Positions 18,757-28,428 of a stretch of DNA of 64,000 nt are shown here, one piece after another. The stretch covers positions 1-64,000 of the forward strand of contig JAPLEH010000061.1 in NCBI GenBank assembly GCA_026391455.1. Reading direction: 5' to 3'. This DNA comes from Bacteroidota bacterium. GTDB taxonomy: Bacteria > Bacteroidota > Bacteroidia > Chitinophagales > Chitinophagaceae. Below the pieces are notes generated by a model. That model did no database searches. It was not told where the DNA came from and saw only the letters and a program-made list of their open reading frames with translations. Made by a program: the position numbers and the translations under genes. Every line of letters begins with the position of its first letter. Within the stretch, counting starts at the first letter, position 1.

Positions 18757-20463
18757 TCAAAGAGTTGAATCAACTGTTCTGCAATCCAATACCCTCAATT
18801 GCAACGAATTCTCTCCGTTCCATTGGTTTTCATTAATGGTACAAATGATATCCACCGGTTGTTTTCGTTGTAACAAATGTATTTTTTCTGCCATACCAAA
18901 TCCAATACCGGAAATGGTCATATGTTCCTGGCGCAATGAAAAACGCAGGTGTTCTTCTTTCACCACTTTCGACCAGCCGGTATCGGTCACATTCCGGAGA
19001 AGGAATACCGGACGAAGGTTTTCCGGGCCGTAAGGTTCCATCTGGCAAAGAATATCATAAAAGGATTGTTTAATATCCTTCAGGCTTATTTCAGCGTCGA
19101 TCACAATTTCTGGTATGAGCAATTGCGGGTCGATCGTGGAGGCCACCACCGCTTCAAATTTTTCACGAAAAGCATCCACCTGATCCAGTTCGAGTGTCAT
19201 GCCGGCTGCAGCAAAGTGTCCACCATATCCCAGTAAATGTTCTTTACAGGCATGAATGGCTTCATAGAGATTGAAACCGGGCACACTGCGGGCGCTGCCG
19301 GCTGCATAGTCGCCCGATTTTGTAAGTACAATAGTTGGACGGTAATAATGGTCAATAATCCGTGATGCCACGATACCCACTACTCCTTTATGCCAATGCG
19401 ATTGAAAAACAACCGTTGATTTTCTTTCTTTCCAGTCAGCATGCTCACTGATAAGTGCCAACGCTTCTGCTGTTATTGACTTGTCTGCTTCTTTGCGATC
19501 TGAATTATCACTGTGCAGCATTTCTGCATAGTGCATGGCTTCTTCTTCAGATTCGGATACAAAAAGCTGAACAGCTTTGCGCGCATCATCCATTCGTCCC
19601 GCTGCATTCACCCGTGGCGCGATCATGAATACGAGATTGGTGATATGCAGTTCGCCTGTAAATGCACTCAGTTTCGACAGTGCTTTTATACCATGATTGG
19701 GTTTTGCATTTGCTTTTTTTATACCATGAAAGGCAAGTATCCTGTTTTCTCCTGTTACGGGTACAATGTCTGCGGCAATGGCCGTGGCTACCAGGTCAAG
19801 GTATTCATACACAGTTTCGGGATGCATATCCATTTTTTCTGCCAGCGCAGAAATGAGCTTGAAACCAACTCCGCAACCGCACAATTCTTTATACGGATAG
19901 GGGCAATCCGTTTGCTTCGGATTTAAGATCGCCATTGCGGGAGGCAATACTTCATCGGGAAGATGGTGGTCACATACAATGAAATCAATGCCGAGTTCTT
20001 TTGCATAGGCAATAAGATCGGCTGATTTGATACCGCAATCCAGCGAGATAATGAGTGTAAAACCATTATCCCGGGCAAACTCAATCCCGGCCTTGCTAAC
20101 CCCGTATCCTTCGCGATAGCGGTGCGGAATATAAAAATCGAGGGGTGAATGGATACGCTTTAAAAACTGGTATACCGTAGCTACGGCGGTGGTGCCATCC
20201 ACATCATAATCGCCGAAGACCAGCACTTTTTCAGCTTTGTCAATAGCAACGAGTATACGGTCAACCGCCTTATCCATATCTTTCATGAGCCATGGGCTGT
20301 GCAGGGAAGATAATTGCGGACGAAAAAAATCTTTGGCCTGTTCAAATGATTCAATGCCCCGTTGTGCCAGTATTTTGCACAATACAGGGTGTATCTTCAA
20401 CGACTGTTGCAGCGACGTTTGTTTTACTGCATCAGCAGTCAGCATGTTCCATCTTCTTTGCAT
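18757..20463 (-). CDS. recJ: Single-stranded-DNA-specific exonuclease RecJ
   Basis: The protein of 568 residues starts at ATG 20463 (MQRRWNML); a TTG four codons upstream is the alternative. DHH-family motifs are intact: DYDVDG at about 85-90, DCG at 142 and DHH at 165-167, with the DHHA1 motif GGHFAAAGMTL later. An OB-fold domain follows at the C-terminus. RecJ degrades single-stranded DNA 5' to 3' with Mn2+ or Mg2+ in recombination and repair. It lies 15 bases downstream of the polyprenyl synthase gene, so the two are probably co-transcribed. Confidence 0.95.
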   Translation of the reverse strand: MQRRWNMLTADAVKQTSLQQSLKIHPVLCKILAQRGIESFEQAKDFFRPQLSSLHSPWLMKDMDKAVDRILVAIDKAEKVLVFGDYDVDGTTAVATVYQFLKRIHSPLDFYIPHRYREGYGVSKAGIEFARDNGFTLIISLDCGIKSADLIAYAKELGIDFIVCDHHLPDEVLPPAMAILNPKQTDCPYPYKELCGCGVGFKLISALAEKMDMHPETVYEYLDLVATAIAADIVPVTGENRILAFHGIKKANAKPNHGIKALSKLSAFTGELHITNLVFMIAPRVNAAGRMDDARKAVQLFVSESEEEAMHYAEMLHSDNSDRKEADKSITAEALALISEHADWKERKSTVVFQSHWHKGVVGIVASRIIDHYYRPTIVLTKSGDYAAGSARSVPGFNLYEAIHACKEHLLGYGGHFAAAGMTLELDQVDAFREKFEAVVASTIDPQLLIPEIVIDAEISLKDIKQSFYDILCQMEPYGPENLRPVFLLRNVTDTGWSKVVKEEHLRFSLRQEHMTISGIGFGMAEKIHLLQRKQPVDIICTINENQWNGENSLQLRVLDCRTVDSTL

Positions 20464-20478
20464 AGGGGTAATCAAAAA

Positions 20479-21441
20479 TTAATACTTCCTGTCTGTAACA
20501 AATAATACAAGATCTTCCAATCCCTGCCGGTAAGGCCCTTCGGGAAATTGACGCAGTACAGCCAGTGCTTCCTCCTTGAATGCATTCATTTTTTGGGTGG
20601 CATAGTCAATGCCTCCGGCTTCCACTACCTGGTCAATGACCCATTTTACTTTGTCTTTGTCGTTGTTATTGTTTTTTACAATGTAAATGATCTTCCGGCG
20701 TATTTCTTTGCTGGTGTTGTTAAGTGTATAAATGAGTGGAAGTGTTAGTTTTTTTTCTTTTATGTCATTTCCGGTGGGTTTGCCCACATTTTCGCTGGCA
20801 TAATCAAACAGATCATCCTTAATCTGGAAGGCCATTCCGGTCTTTTCGCCGAATAATCTCATTTTTTCGGTTATTTCTTCGTCCTGGCTGGTACTCCAGG
20901 CACCGGCAGAACAGGCGGAGGCGAGGAGGGAGGCCGTCTTATTACGAATAATCTCGTAATAGACCTCTTCTTTCAGATTCAGGCTCCGGGCTTTCTCCAG
21001 TTGGAGCAATTCACCCTCACTCATTTTCCGTACGGCGTCGGATAAAATGTGAAGGATCCGGTAGTCATTATTGTCCAGGGAAAGCAGCAGTCCTTTGGCC
21101 AAAAGGTAATCTCCGATGAGTACGTTGGCTTTGGCTTTCCAGAGGGCGTAGGTCGAAAAAAAGCCTCTTCTTTCCATGGAATCGTCCACCACGTCATCAT
21201 GCACAAGTGTCGCAGTATGAAGCAGTTCCACGAGGGAAGCCGCCCGGTAAGCCTGTTCAGACACGGGGCCGCAAAGCTTGGCCGAAAGCAGCACAAACAT
21301 AGGCCGGAGCTGTTTCCCTTTTCGCTTTACCACATAGCGCATGATGCGGTCGAGCAGGGGGGCATTGCTGCGCATGGCATCCCTAAACCGGGCTTCAAAT
21401 GTTTGAAGTTCGGCGCTGATCAGATGAGTGGGTAGTTGCAT
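20479..21441 (-). CDS. Long-chain polyprenyl diphosphate synthase
   Basis: This 320-residue trans-isoprenyl synthase has both aspartate-rich motifs: DDVVD at 82-86 (LVHDDVVDDSMERRG) and DDLFD at 209-213 (AFQIKDDLFDY). KGKQLRPM near residue 41 binds diphosphate. Such enzymes condense isopentenyl diphosphate to the side chain of quinones. As the window also carries futalosine-pathway genes, the product is likely the menaquinone tail; chain length cannot be told from sequence alone. It forms an apparent operon with recJ. Confidence 0.92.
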   Translation of the reverse strand: MQLPTHLISAELQTFEARFRDAMRSNAPLLDRIMRYVVKRKGKQLRPMFVLLSAKLCGPVSEQAYRAASLVELLHTATLVHDDVVDDSMERRGFFSTYALWKAKANVLIGDYLLAKGLLLSLDNNDYRILHILSDAVRKMSEGELLQLEKARSLNLKEEVYYEIIRNKTASLLASACSAGAWSTSQDEEITEKMRLFGEKTGMAFQIKDDLFDYASENVGKPTGNDIKEKKLTLPLIYTLNNTSKEIRRKIIYIVKNNNNDKDKVKWVIDQVVEAGGIDYATQKMNAFKEEALAVLRQFPEGPYRQGLEDLVLFVTDRKY

Positions 21442-21565
21442 TTTTTAAAACGGGGCAATTTACGGTCAAAAAAATAATTCAAAGCCAATGCAACAAAATA
21501 GACTCAAAAATTGACTAAGTAATTGAAAAATAGCAAGCAACGGAATAAATTAATTATCCTAAAAA

Positions 21566-21596
21566 TTTGGTAATTAATCCTCAATTTCTATTTTTG
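21566..21596 (+). promoter_or_regulatory. Full Bacteroidota promoter of the OmpA-like gene
   Basis: TTTG at 21566-21569 is separated by exactly 19 bases from TATTTTTG at 21589-21596, which is the consensus TTTG-N19-TAnnTTTG. It gives a leader of about 35 bases before the ATG at 21639. It is the best promoter match in the window and fits a highly expressed membrane protein. Confidence 0.8.
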
Positions 21597-21638
21597 CATA
21601 TTATTTAGGACATTGTTCACAAATCTTAATCCTTAGTT

Positions 21639-23372
21639 ATGGCAAGCAAAAAGTACATTTTACTGGCAGGCATGTTATGTCTGTTAGCGTCTTACGGGTA
21701 CTCTCAGAGAGTAGGGTCCAGTTATGACGTAAAAGATTCTTCTCTTATTACGAAAAAAAGAATGCCTCAGCATTCAGAGTTTTTGAACGGAACTTACAAT
21801 TTCCCCGCAAAACCCCGTAACCAATGGGAAATTGGTATCAAAGGTGGATTATTTCAAGTAAGTGGTGATATCCCTGCGGTATTCCTTTCTCCTGGTTTCG
21901 GTGCACACGTTAGAAAATCCTTTGGTTACATCTTCTCCATGCGCTTGGAGTATATGTATGGTATTGGCAGAGGACAGGCCTGGAGAACTACAAGCAACTA
22001 TGCAAAAAACACTGCATGGAACAACAACGGCTTAGGAGCCAGTCAGTCTTATTCTGCTCCTCTTGCTGTAAATGGTCCTGGTAATGTTCGTCAGATCGTT
22101 TCTTCTAAAACCGGTTTGACCACCACTCCGTTTGAGAATATTTATTACAACTACAAAACAAAAGTACAGGACCTCTCACTGGAAGGTGTGATCACCCTGA
22201 ACAACATCCGTTTCCACAAATCCAAAACCGGATTTAATGTGTACGGATTTGCCGGTATCGGTGGTTCTGTATATGATACAAAAGTGAACGCCCTGAACGG
22301 TGCCACTAAGTATGATTTTAACTCTATCCCCCAGTCATCTTATGACAACAGGAAGTCTAAAATCAAAGAGTTGAAGAACCTGATGGATGATTCTTACGAG
22401 ACTCCTGCTGAAAATCAGGGAGAGCGTCGTCCAAAACTGTTCGACAAAACATTCAAACCTTCCGGTACAATCGGTATGGGTATCGCGTTCAAACTGAACA
22501 ACCGCCTCAATATCGCACTGGAAGATCGCTGGACATTCATCAAAGATGACCTGCTCGATGGTCAAAGATGGCAGGAACAAGCATGGGGTGATGCCGTGCT
22601 GACCCGCGATTTCGATTCTTATAATTTCCTCAGCCTTGGTCTGAATATCAATCTGGGTGCTAAATCTGTTGAACCCCTCTGGTGGCTCAACCCGCTGGAT
22701 TACGCTTACAGCGAAATCCGCAACCCCCGCCTGATGCGTCTGCCCAAACCCGTACTGCCTGATAGCGATGGCGACGGTGTTACAGACCAGTTCGACCAGG
22801 AGCAAACACCCGCAGGTTGCCCTGTTGACAGCCATGGTGTATCTAAAGATACTGATGGTGATGGTGTACCTGATTGTAAGGATAAAGAGCTCATTACACC
22901 TACTACTTGTCAGCCTGTTGATGCTGATGGTGTTGGTACATGTCCTCCTCCTCCTTGCCCCGATCCTGAAAAATGCCCCTGCTGCAAAGGTGGCGGTAAA
23001 GACAATTCCTGCGCTGCTAATCTGGGTGCATTACCCAGCGTAGCTTTCAAAGCCAACTCTAACAAGCTGAGCGATGATGCTAAAGCAGTTCTTGCAACCG
23101 TTGCTGCCAAACTGCGCAACAACCCCGGTTGTAAAGTAGTGGTGATCGGATATTGCTCCTCTGATAAGAAGCAACAACAATTGAGCTGGGATCACGTAAA
23201 CGCTGTTATCAACCACATGGTTGATAAAGAAGGCGTAAGTGCTGACCGCTTTATCTTCAACTATGGTCAGGAAGGTGGCGACTGCAATACTGTTGACCTC
23301 CGCCCTGCTGCTGAAGGCGAAGACGGACCCAACACCGTAGAACCCCCGCACCCCAACCTGCGTAAGAATTAA
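21639..23372 (+). CDS. OmpA family outer membrane protein with thrombospondin-type-3 repeats
   Basis: This 577-residue protein has a signal peptide (to about residue 22) and a beta-barrel of about 340 residues. Two calcium-binding type-3 repeats follow (DSDGDGVTDQFD, DTDGDGVPDCKD), then a proline/cysteine-rich linker and a C-terminal OmpA-like domain (VAFKANSNKLSDDAKAVL...). The OmpA domain probably binds peptidoglycan. However, the usual arginine/aspartate contact motif is altered (GYCSSDKKQQQLSW), and a tail rich in Glu and Pro follows. It is likely a major envelope-anchoring porin, similar in plan to P60-type OmpA proteins of T9SS bacteria. It is monocistronic, with a consensus promoter and terminator. 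Confidence 0.88.
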   Translation: MASKKYILLAGMLCLLASYGYSQRVGSSYDVKDSSLITKKRMPQHSEFLNGTYNFPAKPRNQWEIGIKGGLFQVSGDIPAVFLSPGFGAHVRKSFGYIFSMRLEYMYGIGRGQAWRTTSNYAKNTAWNNNGLGASQSYSAPLAVNGPGNVRQIVSSKTGLTTTPFENIYYNYKTKVQDLSLEGVITLNNIRFHKSKTGFNVYGFAGIGGSVYDTKVNALNGATKYDFNSIPQSSYDNRKSKIKELKNLMDDSYETPAENQGERRPKLFDKTFKPSGTIGMGIAFKLNNRLNIALEDRWTFIKDDLLDGQRWQEQAWGDAVLTRDFDSYNFLSLGLNINLGAKSVEPLWWLNPLDYAYSEIRNPRLMRLPKPVLPDSDGDGVTDQFDQEQTPAGCPVDSHGVSKDTDGDGVPDCKDKELITPTTCQPVDADGVGTCPPPPCPDPEKCPCCKGGGKDNSCAANLGALPSVAFKANSNKLSDDAKAVLATVAAKLRNNPGCKVVVIGYCSSDKKQQQLSWDHVNAVINHMVDKEGVSADRFIFNYGQEGGDCNTVDLRPAAEGEDGPNTVEPPHPNLRKN

Positions 23373-23392
23373 GATTTATACTTTTTGCTTAT

Positions 23393-23423
23393 AACCCTCC
23401 CGATTCATCGGGAGGGTTTTTTT
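23393..23423 (+). terminator. Terminator of the OmpA-like gene
   Basis: Stem of 10-12 bp (23393-23404 with 23407-23418) followed by seven U (23417-23423), 20 bases after the stop codon. Confidence 0.88.
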
Positions 23424-23616
23424 ATTGATAAACACCTTAGGCTGGGGAAGGGGTGTAATCGAAAACCCCAAATCTAAAACCTAAAATTGCCGGGGAGAAT
23501 ATACCTTTCAATGACCCGCCCCGCCCCTTACCTCTTATAACCCAGCCCTTTATCAAAACCTTAACGACCTTATTTTGGCCACCTATCTTTTTTGCGCAAG
23601 ATTTGCCGGTATCAGT

Positions 23617-23624
23617 TAACTTTG
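23617..23624 (+). promoter_or_regulatory. TAnnTTTG -7 element of the bamD operon
   Basis: TAACTTTG lies nine bases before the chosen bamD ATG, implying a very short leader. A TTTG at 23591-23594 is 22 bases upstream, slightly wider than consensus. Confidence 0.5.
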
Positions 23625-23633
23625 CAAACCTTT

Positions 23634-24479
23634 ATGAACAGTACAGCCCTTGCGGTAAAAAATAATGGTATCAGCCTGGCGCGCAGGTTCGGATGGATAT
23701 TACTCATTGCCGTGCTTATCACAGGCTGCAAAAGCAGCCGAAGCCTCAGTAAGATCCTGAAGAACCCCGACCCGGATTTTAAACTACGCATTGCGGAACA
23801 GTATTTTGTAAAGAAGAAATATTCCAAGGCGCAGCAGATCTACGAGGATATCATGCCTTATTATAAAGCCAGTAAGGAGTTTGAAGATATTTATTATAAA
23901 TACGCTTACTGTGCCTACTACCAGGGTGATTATGCAAACGCAGAAAACCTGTTCAAAAGTTTTCTGGAGATCTTTGCCAACAGTACAAAAGCAGAAGAGG
24001 TGGATTATATGAGGGCGTATTCCTTCTATAAACAATCACCCAAAGCAGAACTTGATCAGACCAATACGGCCAAAGCCATGGGTATGATGCAAACCTTCAT
24101 CAACACCCATCCGGGCTCTGCTAGAAATAAAGAAGCGACCGAGATCATTGATCAGTGCAGAGCGAAGATGGAATATAAAGATTATAAAAGCGCACTGCTC
24201 TATTTTGATCTGGGACAGTTCAGGGCCGCCGGCGTAACCTTTGCCACACTGCTCAACAACTATCCCGAGTCCGACAGGGCCGATGAATACAAACTGATGA
24301 TCATTAAGTCCTACTACCGCTTTGCAGAATTGAGTGTGGAAGAAAAACAGGCAGAACGTTTTGACCAGGTGATCAACGAATGCAACGAATTCAGCGATCG
24401 CTTCCCGGATAGTAAACTGAAGAAGCAGGCAGATGAATACCTGAGCTTATCGCAAAAAAATAAAAAAAACAGGCAATGA
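23634..24479 (+). CDS. bamD: Outer membrane assembly lipoprotein BamD
   Basis: The start at 23634 gives 281 residues with a lipoprotein signal (LITGC, acylated Cys32). An in-frame TTG at 23592 would precede the promoter box and is rejected. The mature part is built of TPR repeats (AEQYFVKKKYSKAQQIYED..., YAYCAYYQGDYANAENLF), typical of BamD/YfiO. It is part of the BAM complex that inserts beta-barrel proteins such as the TonB and OmpA proteins in this window. Its stop overlaps the rpoZ start by ATGA. Confidence 0.92.
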   Translation: MNSTALAVKNNGISLARRFGWILLIAVLITGCKSSRSLSKILKNPDPDFKLRIAEQYFVKKKYSKAQQIYEDIMPYYKASKEFEDIYYKYAYCAYYQGDYANAENLFKSFLEIFANSTKAEEVDYMRAYSFYKQSPKAELDQTNTAKAMGMMQTFINTHPGSARNKEATEIIDQCRAKMEYKDYKSALLYFDLGQFRAAGVTFATLLNNYPESDRADEYKLMIIKSYYRFAELSVEEKQAERFDQVINECNEFSDRFPDSKLKKQADEYLSLSQKNKKNRQ

Positions 24480-24817
24480 GTAAATTAAGACGCCAGCTTA
24501 GCGCCGGCATTACCAACAATGTGGAAACCCGCAACCTTGACGATATCAAGGCCAAAACGGGCAATCTCTATGAATCCATTTCTATTGTGGGTAAAAGAGC
24601 CAACCAGATCAATATTTCCCTGAAAGAGGAACTGCATAATAAACTGGAAGAATTTGCCAGCCATACCGACAGCCTCGAGGAAATTCATGAAAATAAAGAA
24701 CAGATTGAGATTTCCCGTGCCTATGAGCGTATGCCCAACCCGGCATTACTGGCTACCCAGGAATTCATGGACGATAAAGTGTATTTCCGCAAAGGAGATG
24801 ATGAGCTTTTTAGCTGA
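24476..24817 (+). CDS. rpoZ: RNA polymerase omega subunit, Bacteroidota type
   Basis: This 113-residue protein starts inside the bamD stop (ATGA overlap). Residues 17-60 hold the omega/RPB6-like segment (NLDDIKAKTGNLYESISIVGKRANQI), and the C-terminus has the Bacteroidota extension (ERMPNPALLATQEF). Omega binds the beta-prime subunit and helps polymerase assembly. Position between bamD and coaBC supports the call. Confidence 0.88.
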   Translation: MSKLRRQLSAGITNNVETRNLDDIKAKTGNLYESISIVGKRANQINISLKEELHNKLEEFASHTDSLEEIHENKEQIEISRAYERMPNPALLATQEFMDDKVYFRKGDDELFS

Positions 24818-24940
24818 TCCACATTGATTAAGTGACATCTGAACGCATTCAAGGCGGCCCGGAATCCCCGGCCGCTTTTGTTATTTCATATATCCGGCCT
24901 TCGTTAAATGAAATTGGCAAAACAAAACCGCCAGAAACTG

Positions 24941-24948
24941 TATTTTTG
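24941..24948 (+). promoter_or_regulatory. coaBC: TAnnTTTG -7 element before coaBC
   Basis: TATTTTTG ends seven bases before the coaBC ATG. It may give an almost leaderless internal transcript in addition to read-through from bamD-rpoZ. Confidence 0.4.
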
Positions 24949-24954
24949 ATAAAT

Positions 24955-26166
24955 ATGCTGCAAGGCAAAAAAATAGTATTGGGAATTACGGGCAGTATTG
25001 CTGCTTATAAATCAATCTTCCTGGTACGTCTGCTCGTAAAGGCTGGCGCATCGGTAAAGGTGATCATGACGCCCTCTGCAAGCGATTTTGTTACCCCGCT
25101 TACCCTGAGCACTCTCAGCAAAAATGAAGTGCTCATGGATATTTCCAATGGAGTAAGCTGGGCTAATCATGTGCAATTGGGCCGTTGGGCCGATATCATG
25201 CTGATAGCACCCCTGAGCTGCAATACACTCGCTAAGATGGCACATGGGCAATGCGAAAACCTGCTCCTCGCCGTATACCTCTCCGCTACCTGCCCGGTAG
25301 TGGTAGCACCGGCCATGGATGAAGATATGTGGCACCATCCCACTACAAAGGCGAACCTTGATAAACTGCAATCGTTCGGCAATCATGTTATCCCGGTAGA
25401 AAAGGGAGAACTCGCCAGCGGTTTATTTGGCGACGGCCGTATGGCAGAACCTGAGCAGATAATGGACTATCTCCGGGAACATTTTTTTTTGAAAAGCCCC
25501 CTGTCGGGTAAAAAGGCGATTATTACCGCAGGGCCCACATACGAACCCATCGACCCGGTTCGTTTTATCGGCAATCATTCATCCGGTAAAATGGGACTGG
25601 CCATAGCTACTGAATTGTATAAACGGGGTGTGGACGTAACACTGATCATGGGACCGGGTAATCTGGAAATGCCTGCCACAGGCATTGCCGTACGCAGGGT
25701 GAATACCGCAGCGGAAATGTATACAACCTGCCATGAACTGTTTCCGGCTGCTGATATCGCTGTAATGGCGGCAGCAGTGGCCGATTATACACCGGTACAC
25801 ACTGCTACAGAGAAAATAAAGAAAACAACGGCCGAAGGGAAAGATACCGGGATGGTGGTGGAACTCGCCCGTACCCGGGATATTCTGAAAAGCCTGGGAG
25901 AAATAAAAGGGAAGGAGCAGGTACTGGTAGGCTTTGCACTGGAAACATCGAATGAAGCAGCCTATGCAAAAGGGAAGCTGCAACAAAAGAATGCTGACCT
26001 GATTGTGCTCAATTCCCTGCGGGATGAAGGTGCCGGCTTCGGAAAGGATACCAATAAGATCACCATTTTCAGCAAATCCGGGGAAGAGATAGCCTTTGAT
26101 ACAAAAACAAAAACAGAAGTGGCAAAAGATATTGTTGATACTATAATCCGTCTGCATTATGCTTAA
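24955..26166 (+). CDS. coaBC: Bifunctional phosphopantothenoylcysteine decarboxylase/phosphopantothenate-cysteine ligase
   Basis: The start at 24955 (MLQGKKIVLGITGS) gives 403 residues; an upstream GTG adds 41 residues without family similarity. The CoaC flavoprotein domain (1-175) has catalytic H72 (ANHVQLGRW) and the PAMDEDMW block (119-126). It carries Ser in the ASGLFGDGRM motif where E. coli has a catalytic Cys, apparently common in this phylum. The CoaB ligase domain (from about 185) has ITAGPTYEPIDPVRFIGNHSSGKMG and VLVGFALET. It makes 4'-phosphopantetheine from phosphopantothenate and cysteine for coenzyme A. Confidence 0.95.
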   Translation: MLQGKKIVLGITGSIAAYKSIFLVRLLVKAGASVKVIMTPSASDFVTPLTLSTLSKNEVLMDISNGVSWANHVQLGRWADIMLIAPLSCNTLAKMAHGQCENLLLAVYLSATCPVVVAPAMDEDMWHHPTTKANLDKLQSFGNHVIPVEKGELASGLFGDGRMAEPEQIMDYLREHFFLKSPLSGKKAIITAGPTYEPIDPVRFIGNHSSGKMGLAIATELYKRGVDVTLIMGPGNLEMPATGIAVRRVNTAAEMYTTCHELFPAADIAVMAAAVADYTPVHTATEKIKKTTAEGKDTGMVVELARTRDILKSLGEIKGKEQVLVGFALETSNEAAYAKGKLQQKNADLIVLNSLRDEGAGFGKDTNKITIFSKSGEEIAFDTKTKTEVAKDIVDTIIRLHYA

Positions 26167-27076
26167 AAAATTAATTACAGGAATCGTATGTATGATCTGC
26201 CTTGCAAAAGCAGACGCCCAGGAATTGCAGGCCCGCTTTTCAGTAATCACCAGTAAGGTGAGCACGCAAATAGATAAGAAGATCTTCATGACGCTGCAAA
26301 CCGCACTTACTAATTTTCTGAACAACCGCCGCTGGACCAATGATGTATTTCAGCCATCGGAACGCATACAATGCAATTTCCTGCTCACCATCGAACAGGA
26401 CCTGGGCAACAATGTATTCAAAGGACGACTCACCGTACAGGCAGCCAGACCGGTTTACAATACCAACTACGATTCTCCCCTGCTCAATTATCTTGATGAT
26501 AATGTGGTGTTCAAATACGTGGAGTTTCAGCCGGTAGAATTCAATGAAAACAGGGTGCAGGGTAATGATCCGCTGGTAGCTAATATTACGGCCTTGCTCG
26601 CCTATTACGCCAACATCATCATCGGACTCGATTATGATTCATTCAGCCTGCGGGGCGGCGACAACTACTTTCAAAAAGCCTGGAACATCGTGAACAATGC
26701 ACCGGAGAATAAAGACATCACCGGATGGAAGTCCTTCGAAAGCCTCCGCAACCGGTATTGGCTGGCTGAGAACCTGAACAATAACCGGTTTAATCTCATA
26801 CACGATGCCATTTATTCCTACTACCGTTCGGGTATGGATATATTTTACGAGAATGAAGAGGCCGGCAGAGCGGGACTGCTCAACGGACTCAATTACCTGA
26901 ATACCGTTAACAATGAGAATCCCAATTCGATGATCATGCAGGTATTTTTTCAGGGAAAGAGCAACGAACTCGTAAAAATATTCAGCAAAGGCTCATCCGA
27001 ACAAAAGATAAGGGCCAAAGACATGCTTACCCGATTAGACATTACCAATTCAGCCGCTTACAAAGAACTGAAATGA
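26159..27076 (+). CDS. porD: DUF4835/PorD family protein
   Basis: This 305-residue protein has a signal peptide (ending near AKADAQE). It matches the Bacteroidota DUF4835 family by its ELQARFSVITSKV opening, the RWTNDVFQPSERIQCNFLLTI-like central part, and IIGLDYDSFSLRGGDNYF. The family is named PorD in the type IX secretion literature and is periplasmic. The precise role is not settled. It overlaps coaBC by eight bases and the next gene by ATGA, in a conserved bamD-rpoZ-coaBC-porD order. The two T9SS cargo proteins in this window would depend on that machinery. Confidence 0.82.
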   Translation: MLKKLITGIVCMICLAKADAQELQARFSVITSKVSTQIDKKIFMTLQTALTNFLNNRRWTNDVFQPSERIQCNFLLTIEQDLGNNVFKGRLTVQAARPVYNTNYDSPLLNYLDDNVVFKYVEFQPVEFNENRVQGNDPLVANITALLAYYANIIIGLDYDSFSLRGGDNYFQKAWNIVNNAPENKDITGWKSFESLRNRYWLAENLNNNRFNLIHDAIYSYYRSGMDIFYENEEAGRAGLLNGLNYLNTVNNENPNSMIMQVFFQGKSNELVKIFSKGSSEQKIRAKDMLTRLDITNSAAYKELK

Positions 27077-27570
27077 CAAGATCACTTGCGGTTTTAAGTT
27101 TTATAATAATCATATTGGCGGGTTGCTCTTCCGGAGAGCGCATACCCGATGATGTATTGCCACCTCACAGGATGGAAGCGGTACTATGGGATATGATGCG
27201 GGCCGATCAGTTTCTCGCAGATTATGTATTCAGCCGGGATACGACGAAAGATAAAGACAAAGAAAGCATCCGGATCTATTCGCAGGTATTCCGGTTGCAC
27301 AGAATAGACAGGGAAGAATTCAGCCGCAGCTTCGCGTATTACCGATCCCATCCCGGTCAGTTGCAACCCCTGATGGATTCCATCAGTAAAATGAGTGTGG
27401 CTGCACCCACCGCTCCGGTATTGCCGGATACCACCCGTAAAACAGTGCTGCCTGCTGATACTACCCTCCAGACCGGTTCAGATACCCCGCAGGTAAAGCC
27501 CCGTGTGGTGCCCCGGCGTGTAATGGGTGATACCACCCGCCCTTTTTTCAAGCGCCCCAAAAACGGATAG
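27073..27570 (+). CDS. DUF4296 family lipoprotein
   Basis: This 165-residue protein has a lipoprotein signal (IIILAGCSS, Cys18). The conserved block IPDDVLPPHRMEAVLWDMMRADQF at about residues 24-47 is the DUF4296 signature. The C-terminal 60 residues are a Pro/Thr/Arg-rich low-complexity tail. Function is unknown in the family. ATGA overlap with porD suggests coupling and an envelope role. Confidence 0.75.
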   Translation: MTRSLAVLSFIIIILAGCSSGERIPDDVLPPHRMEAVLWDMMRADQFLADYVFSRDTTKDKDKESIRIYSQVFRLHRIDREEFSRSFAYYRSHPGQLQPLMDSISKMSVAAPTAPVLPDTTRKTVLPADTTLQTGSDTPQVKPRVVPRRVMGDTTRPFFKRPKNG

Positions 27571-27623
27571 GATTCTCTATCGCTGTATTTTCCCGCATTT
27601 ATTTTTCATAGGGTACCATTCAC

Positions 27624-27631
27624 TAATTTTG
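27624..27631 (+). promoter_or_regulatory. TAnnTTTG -7 element of the scoA-scoB operon
   Basis: TAATTTTG lies 17 bases before the scoA ATG. No strong -33 match. Confidence 0.5.
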
Positions 27632-27648
27632 AAGTATAATTATTGAGC

Positions 27649-28347
27649 ATGAATAAACAGGTATTGAATGCAACAGAAGCAGTAAAGGATATTCCGGATG
27701 GGGCTACGATCATGTTTGGAGGATTTGGATTATGTGGTATACCGGAGAATTGTATTGCTGCATTGGTAAAACAAGGCACCAAGGGGCTTACCTGTATTTC
27801 CAACAATGCAGGCGTGGATGATTTTGGTATCGGCCTGATGCTGCAGCAAAAACAGGTGAAGAAAATGATCTCTTCTTATGTGGGCGAGAATGCTGAGTTT
27901 GAGCGGCAGTTGCTCAGTGGCGAACTGGAAGTGGAACTGATACCGCAGGGTACACTGGCCACCCGCTGTATGGCAGCCGGATATGGCATGCCGGCCATCT
28001 ATACACCTGCCGGTGTGGGCACCGAGGTGGCTGCGGGTAAGGAAGTACGAAATTTCGATGGCAAAGATTACCTGATGGAATATGCATTTGATGCAGACTT
28101 TGCCATTGTAAAAGCCTGGAAGGGGGATACCGATGGCAACCTGGTGTATAAAGCCACGGCCCGTAATTTTAATCCGCTGATGGCGATGGCGGGAAAGATC
28201 ACCATTGCGGAAGTGGAAGAACTGGTACCGGCCGGCACCCTCGATCCGGATATGATTCATACACCCGGCATTTATATACACCGCATTTTCCAGGGAGAAA
28301 AATATGAAAAGCGCATCGAGCAACGCACTGTGCAAAAAAAAGCCTGA
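27649..28347 (+). CDS. scoA: 3-oxoacid CoA-transferase subunit A
   Basis: The ATG at 27649 gives 232 residues; a TTG two codons earlier is less likely. It has the class I CoA-transferase alpha signatures [16 protein letters not shown] (CoA-binding, about residues 23-38) and [12 protein letters not shown]. With ScoB it transfers CoA between succinyl-CoA and acetoacetate-type 3-oxoacids, used in ketone-body and short-chain acid metabolism. The scoB gene follows after an 81-base spacer containing a dispersed repeat. Confidence 0.92.
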   Translation: MNKQVLNATEAVKDIPDGATIMFGGFGLCGIPENCIAALVKQGTKGLTCISNNAGVDDFGIGLMLQQKQVKKMISSYVGENAEFERQLLSGELEVELIPQGTLATRCMAAGYGMPAIYTPAGVGTEVAAGKEVRNFDGKDYLMEYAFDADFAIVKAWKGDTDGNLVYKATARNFNPLMAMAGKITIAEVEELVPAGTLDPDMIHTPGIYIHRIFQGEKYEKRIEQRTVQKKA

Positions 28348-28428
28348 GCCATTCGCCCTGTATTTAATTCTCACATTTCCACATGCTCACATTAATTATC
28401 ACATCAGCACATTAGCAAATTAGTAGTT

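Noticed and set aside
25579-26340. 253-codon frame antisense to coaBC and porD
   Set aside because: Its composition (Cys/His/Phe-rich) is typical of the complement of a real gene, and coaBC is beyond doubt.
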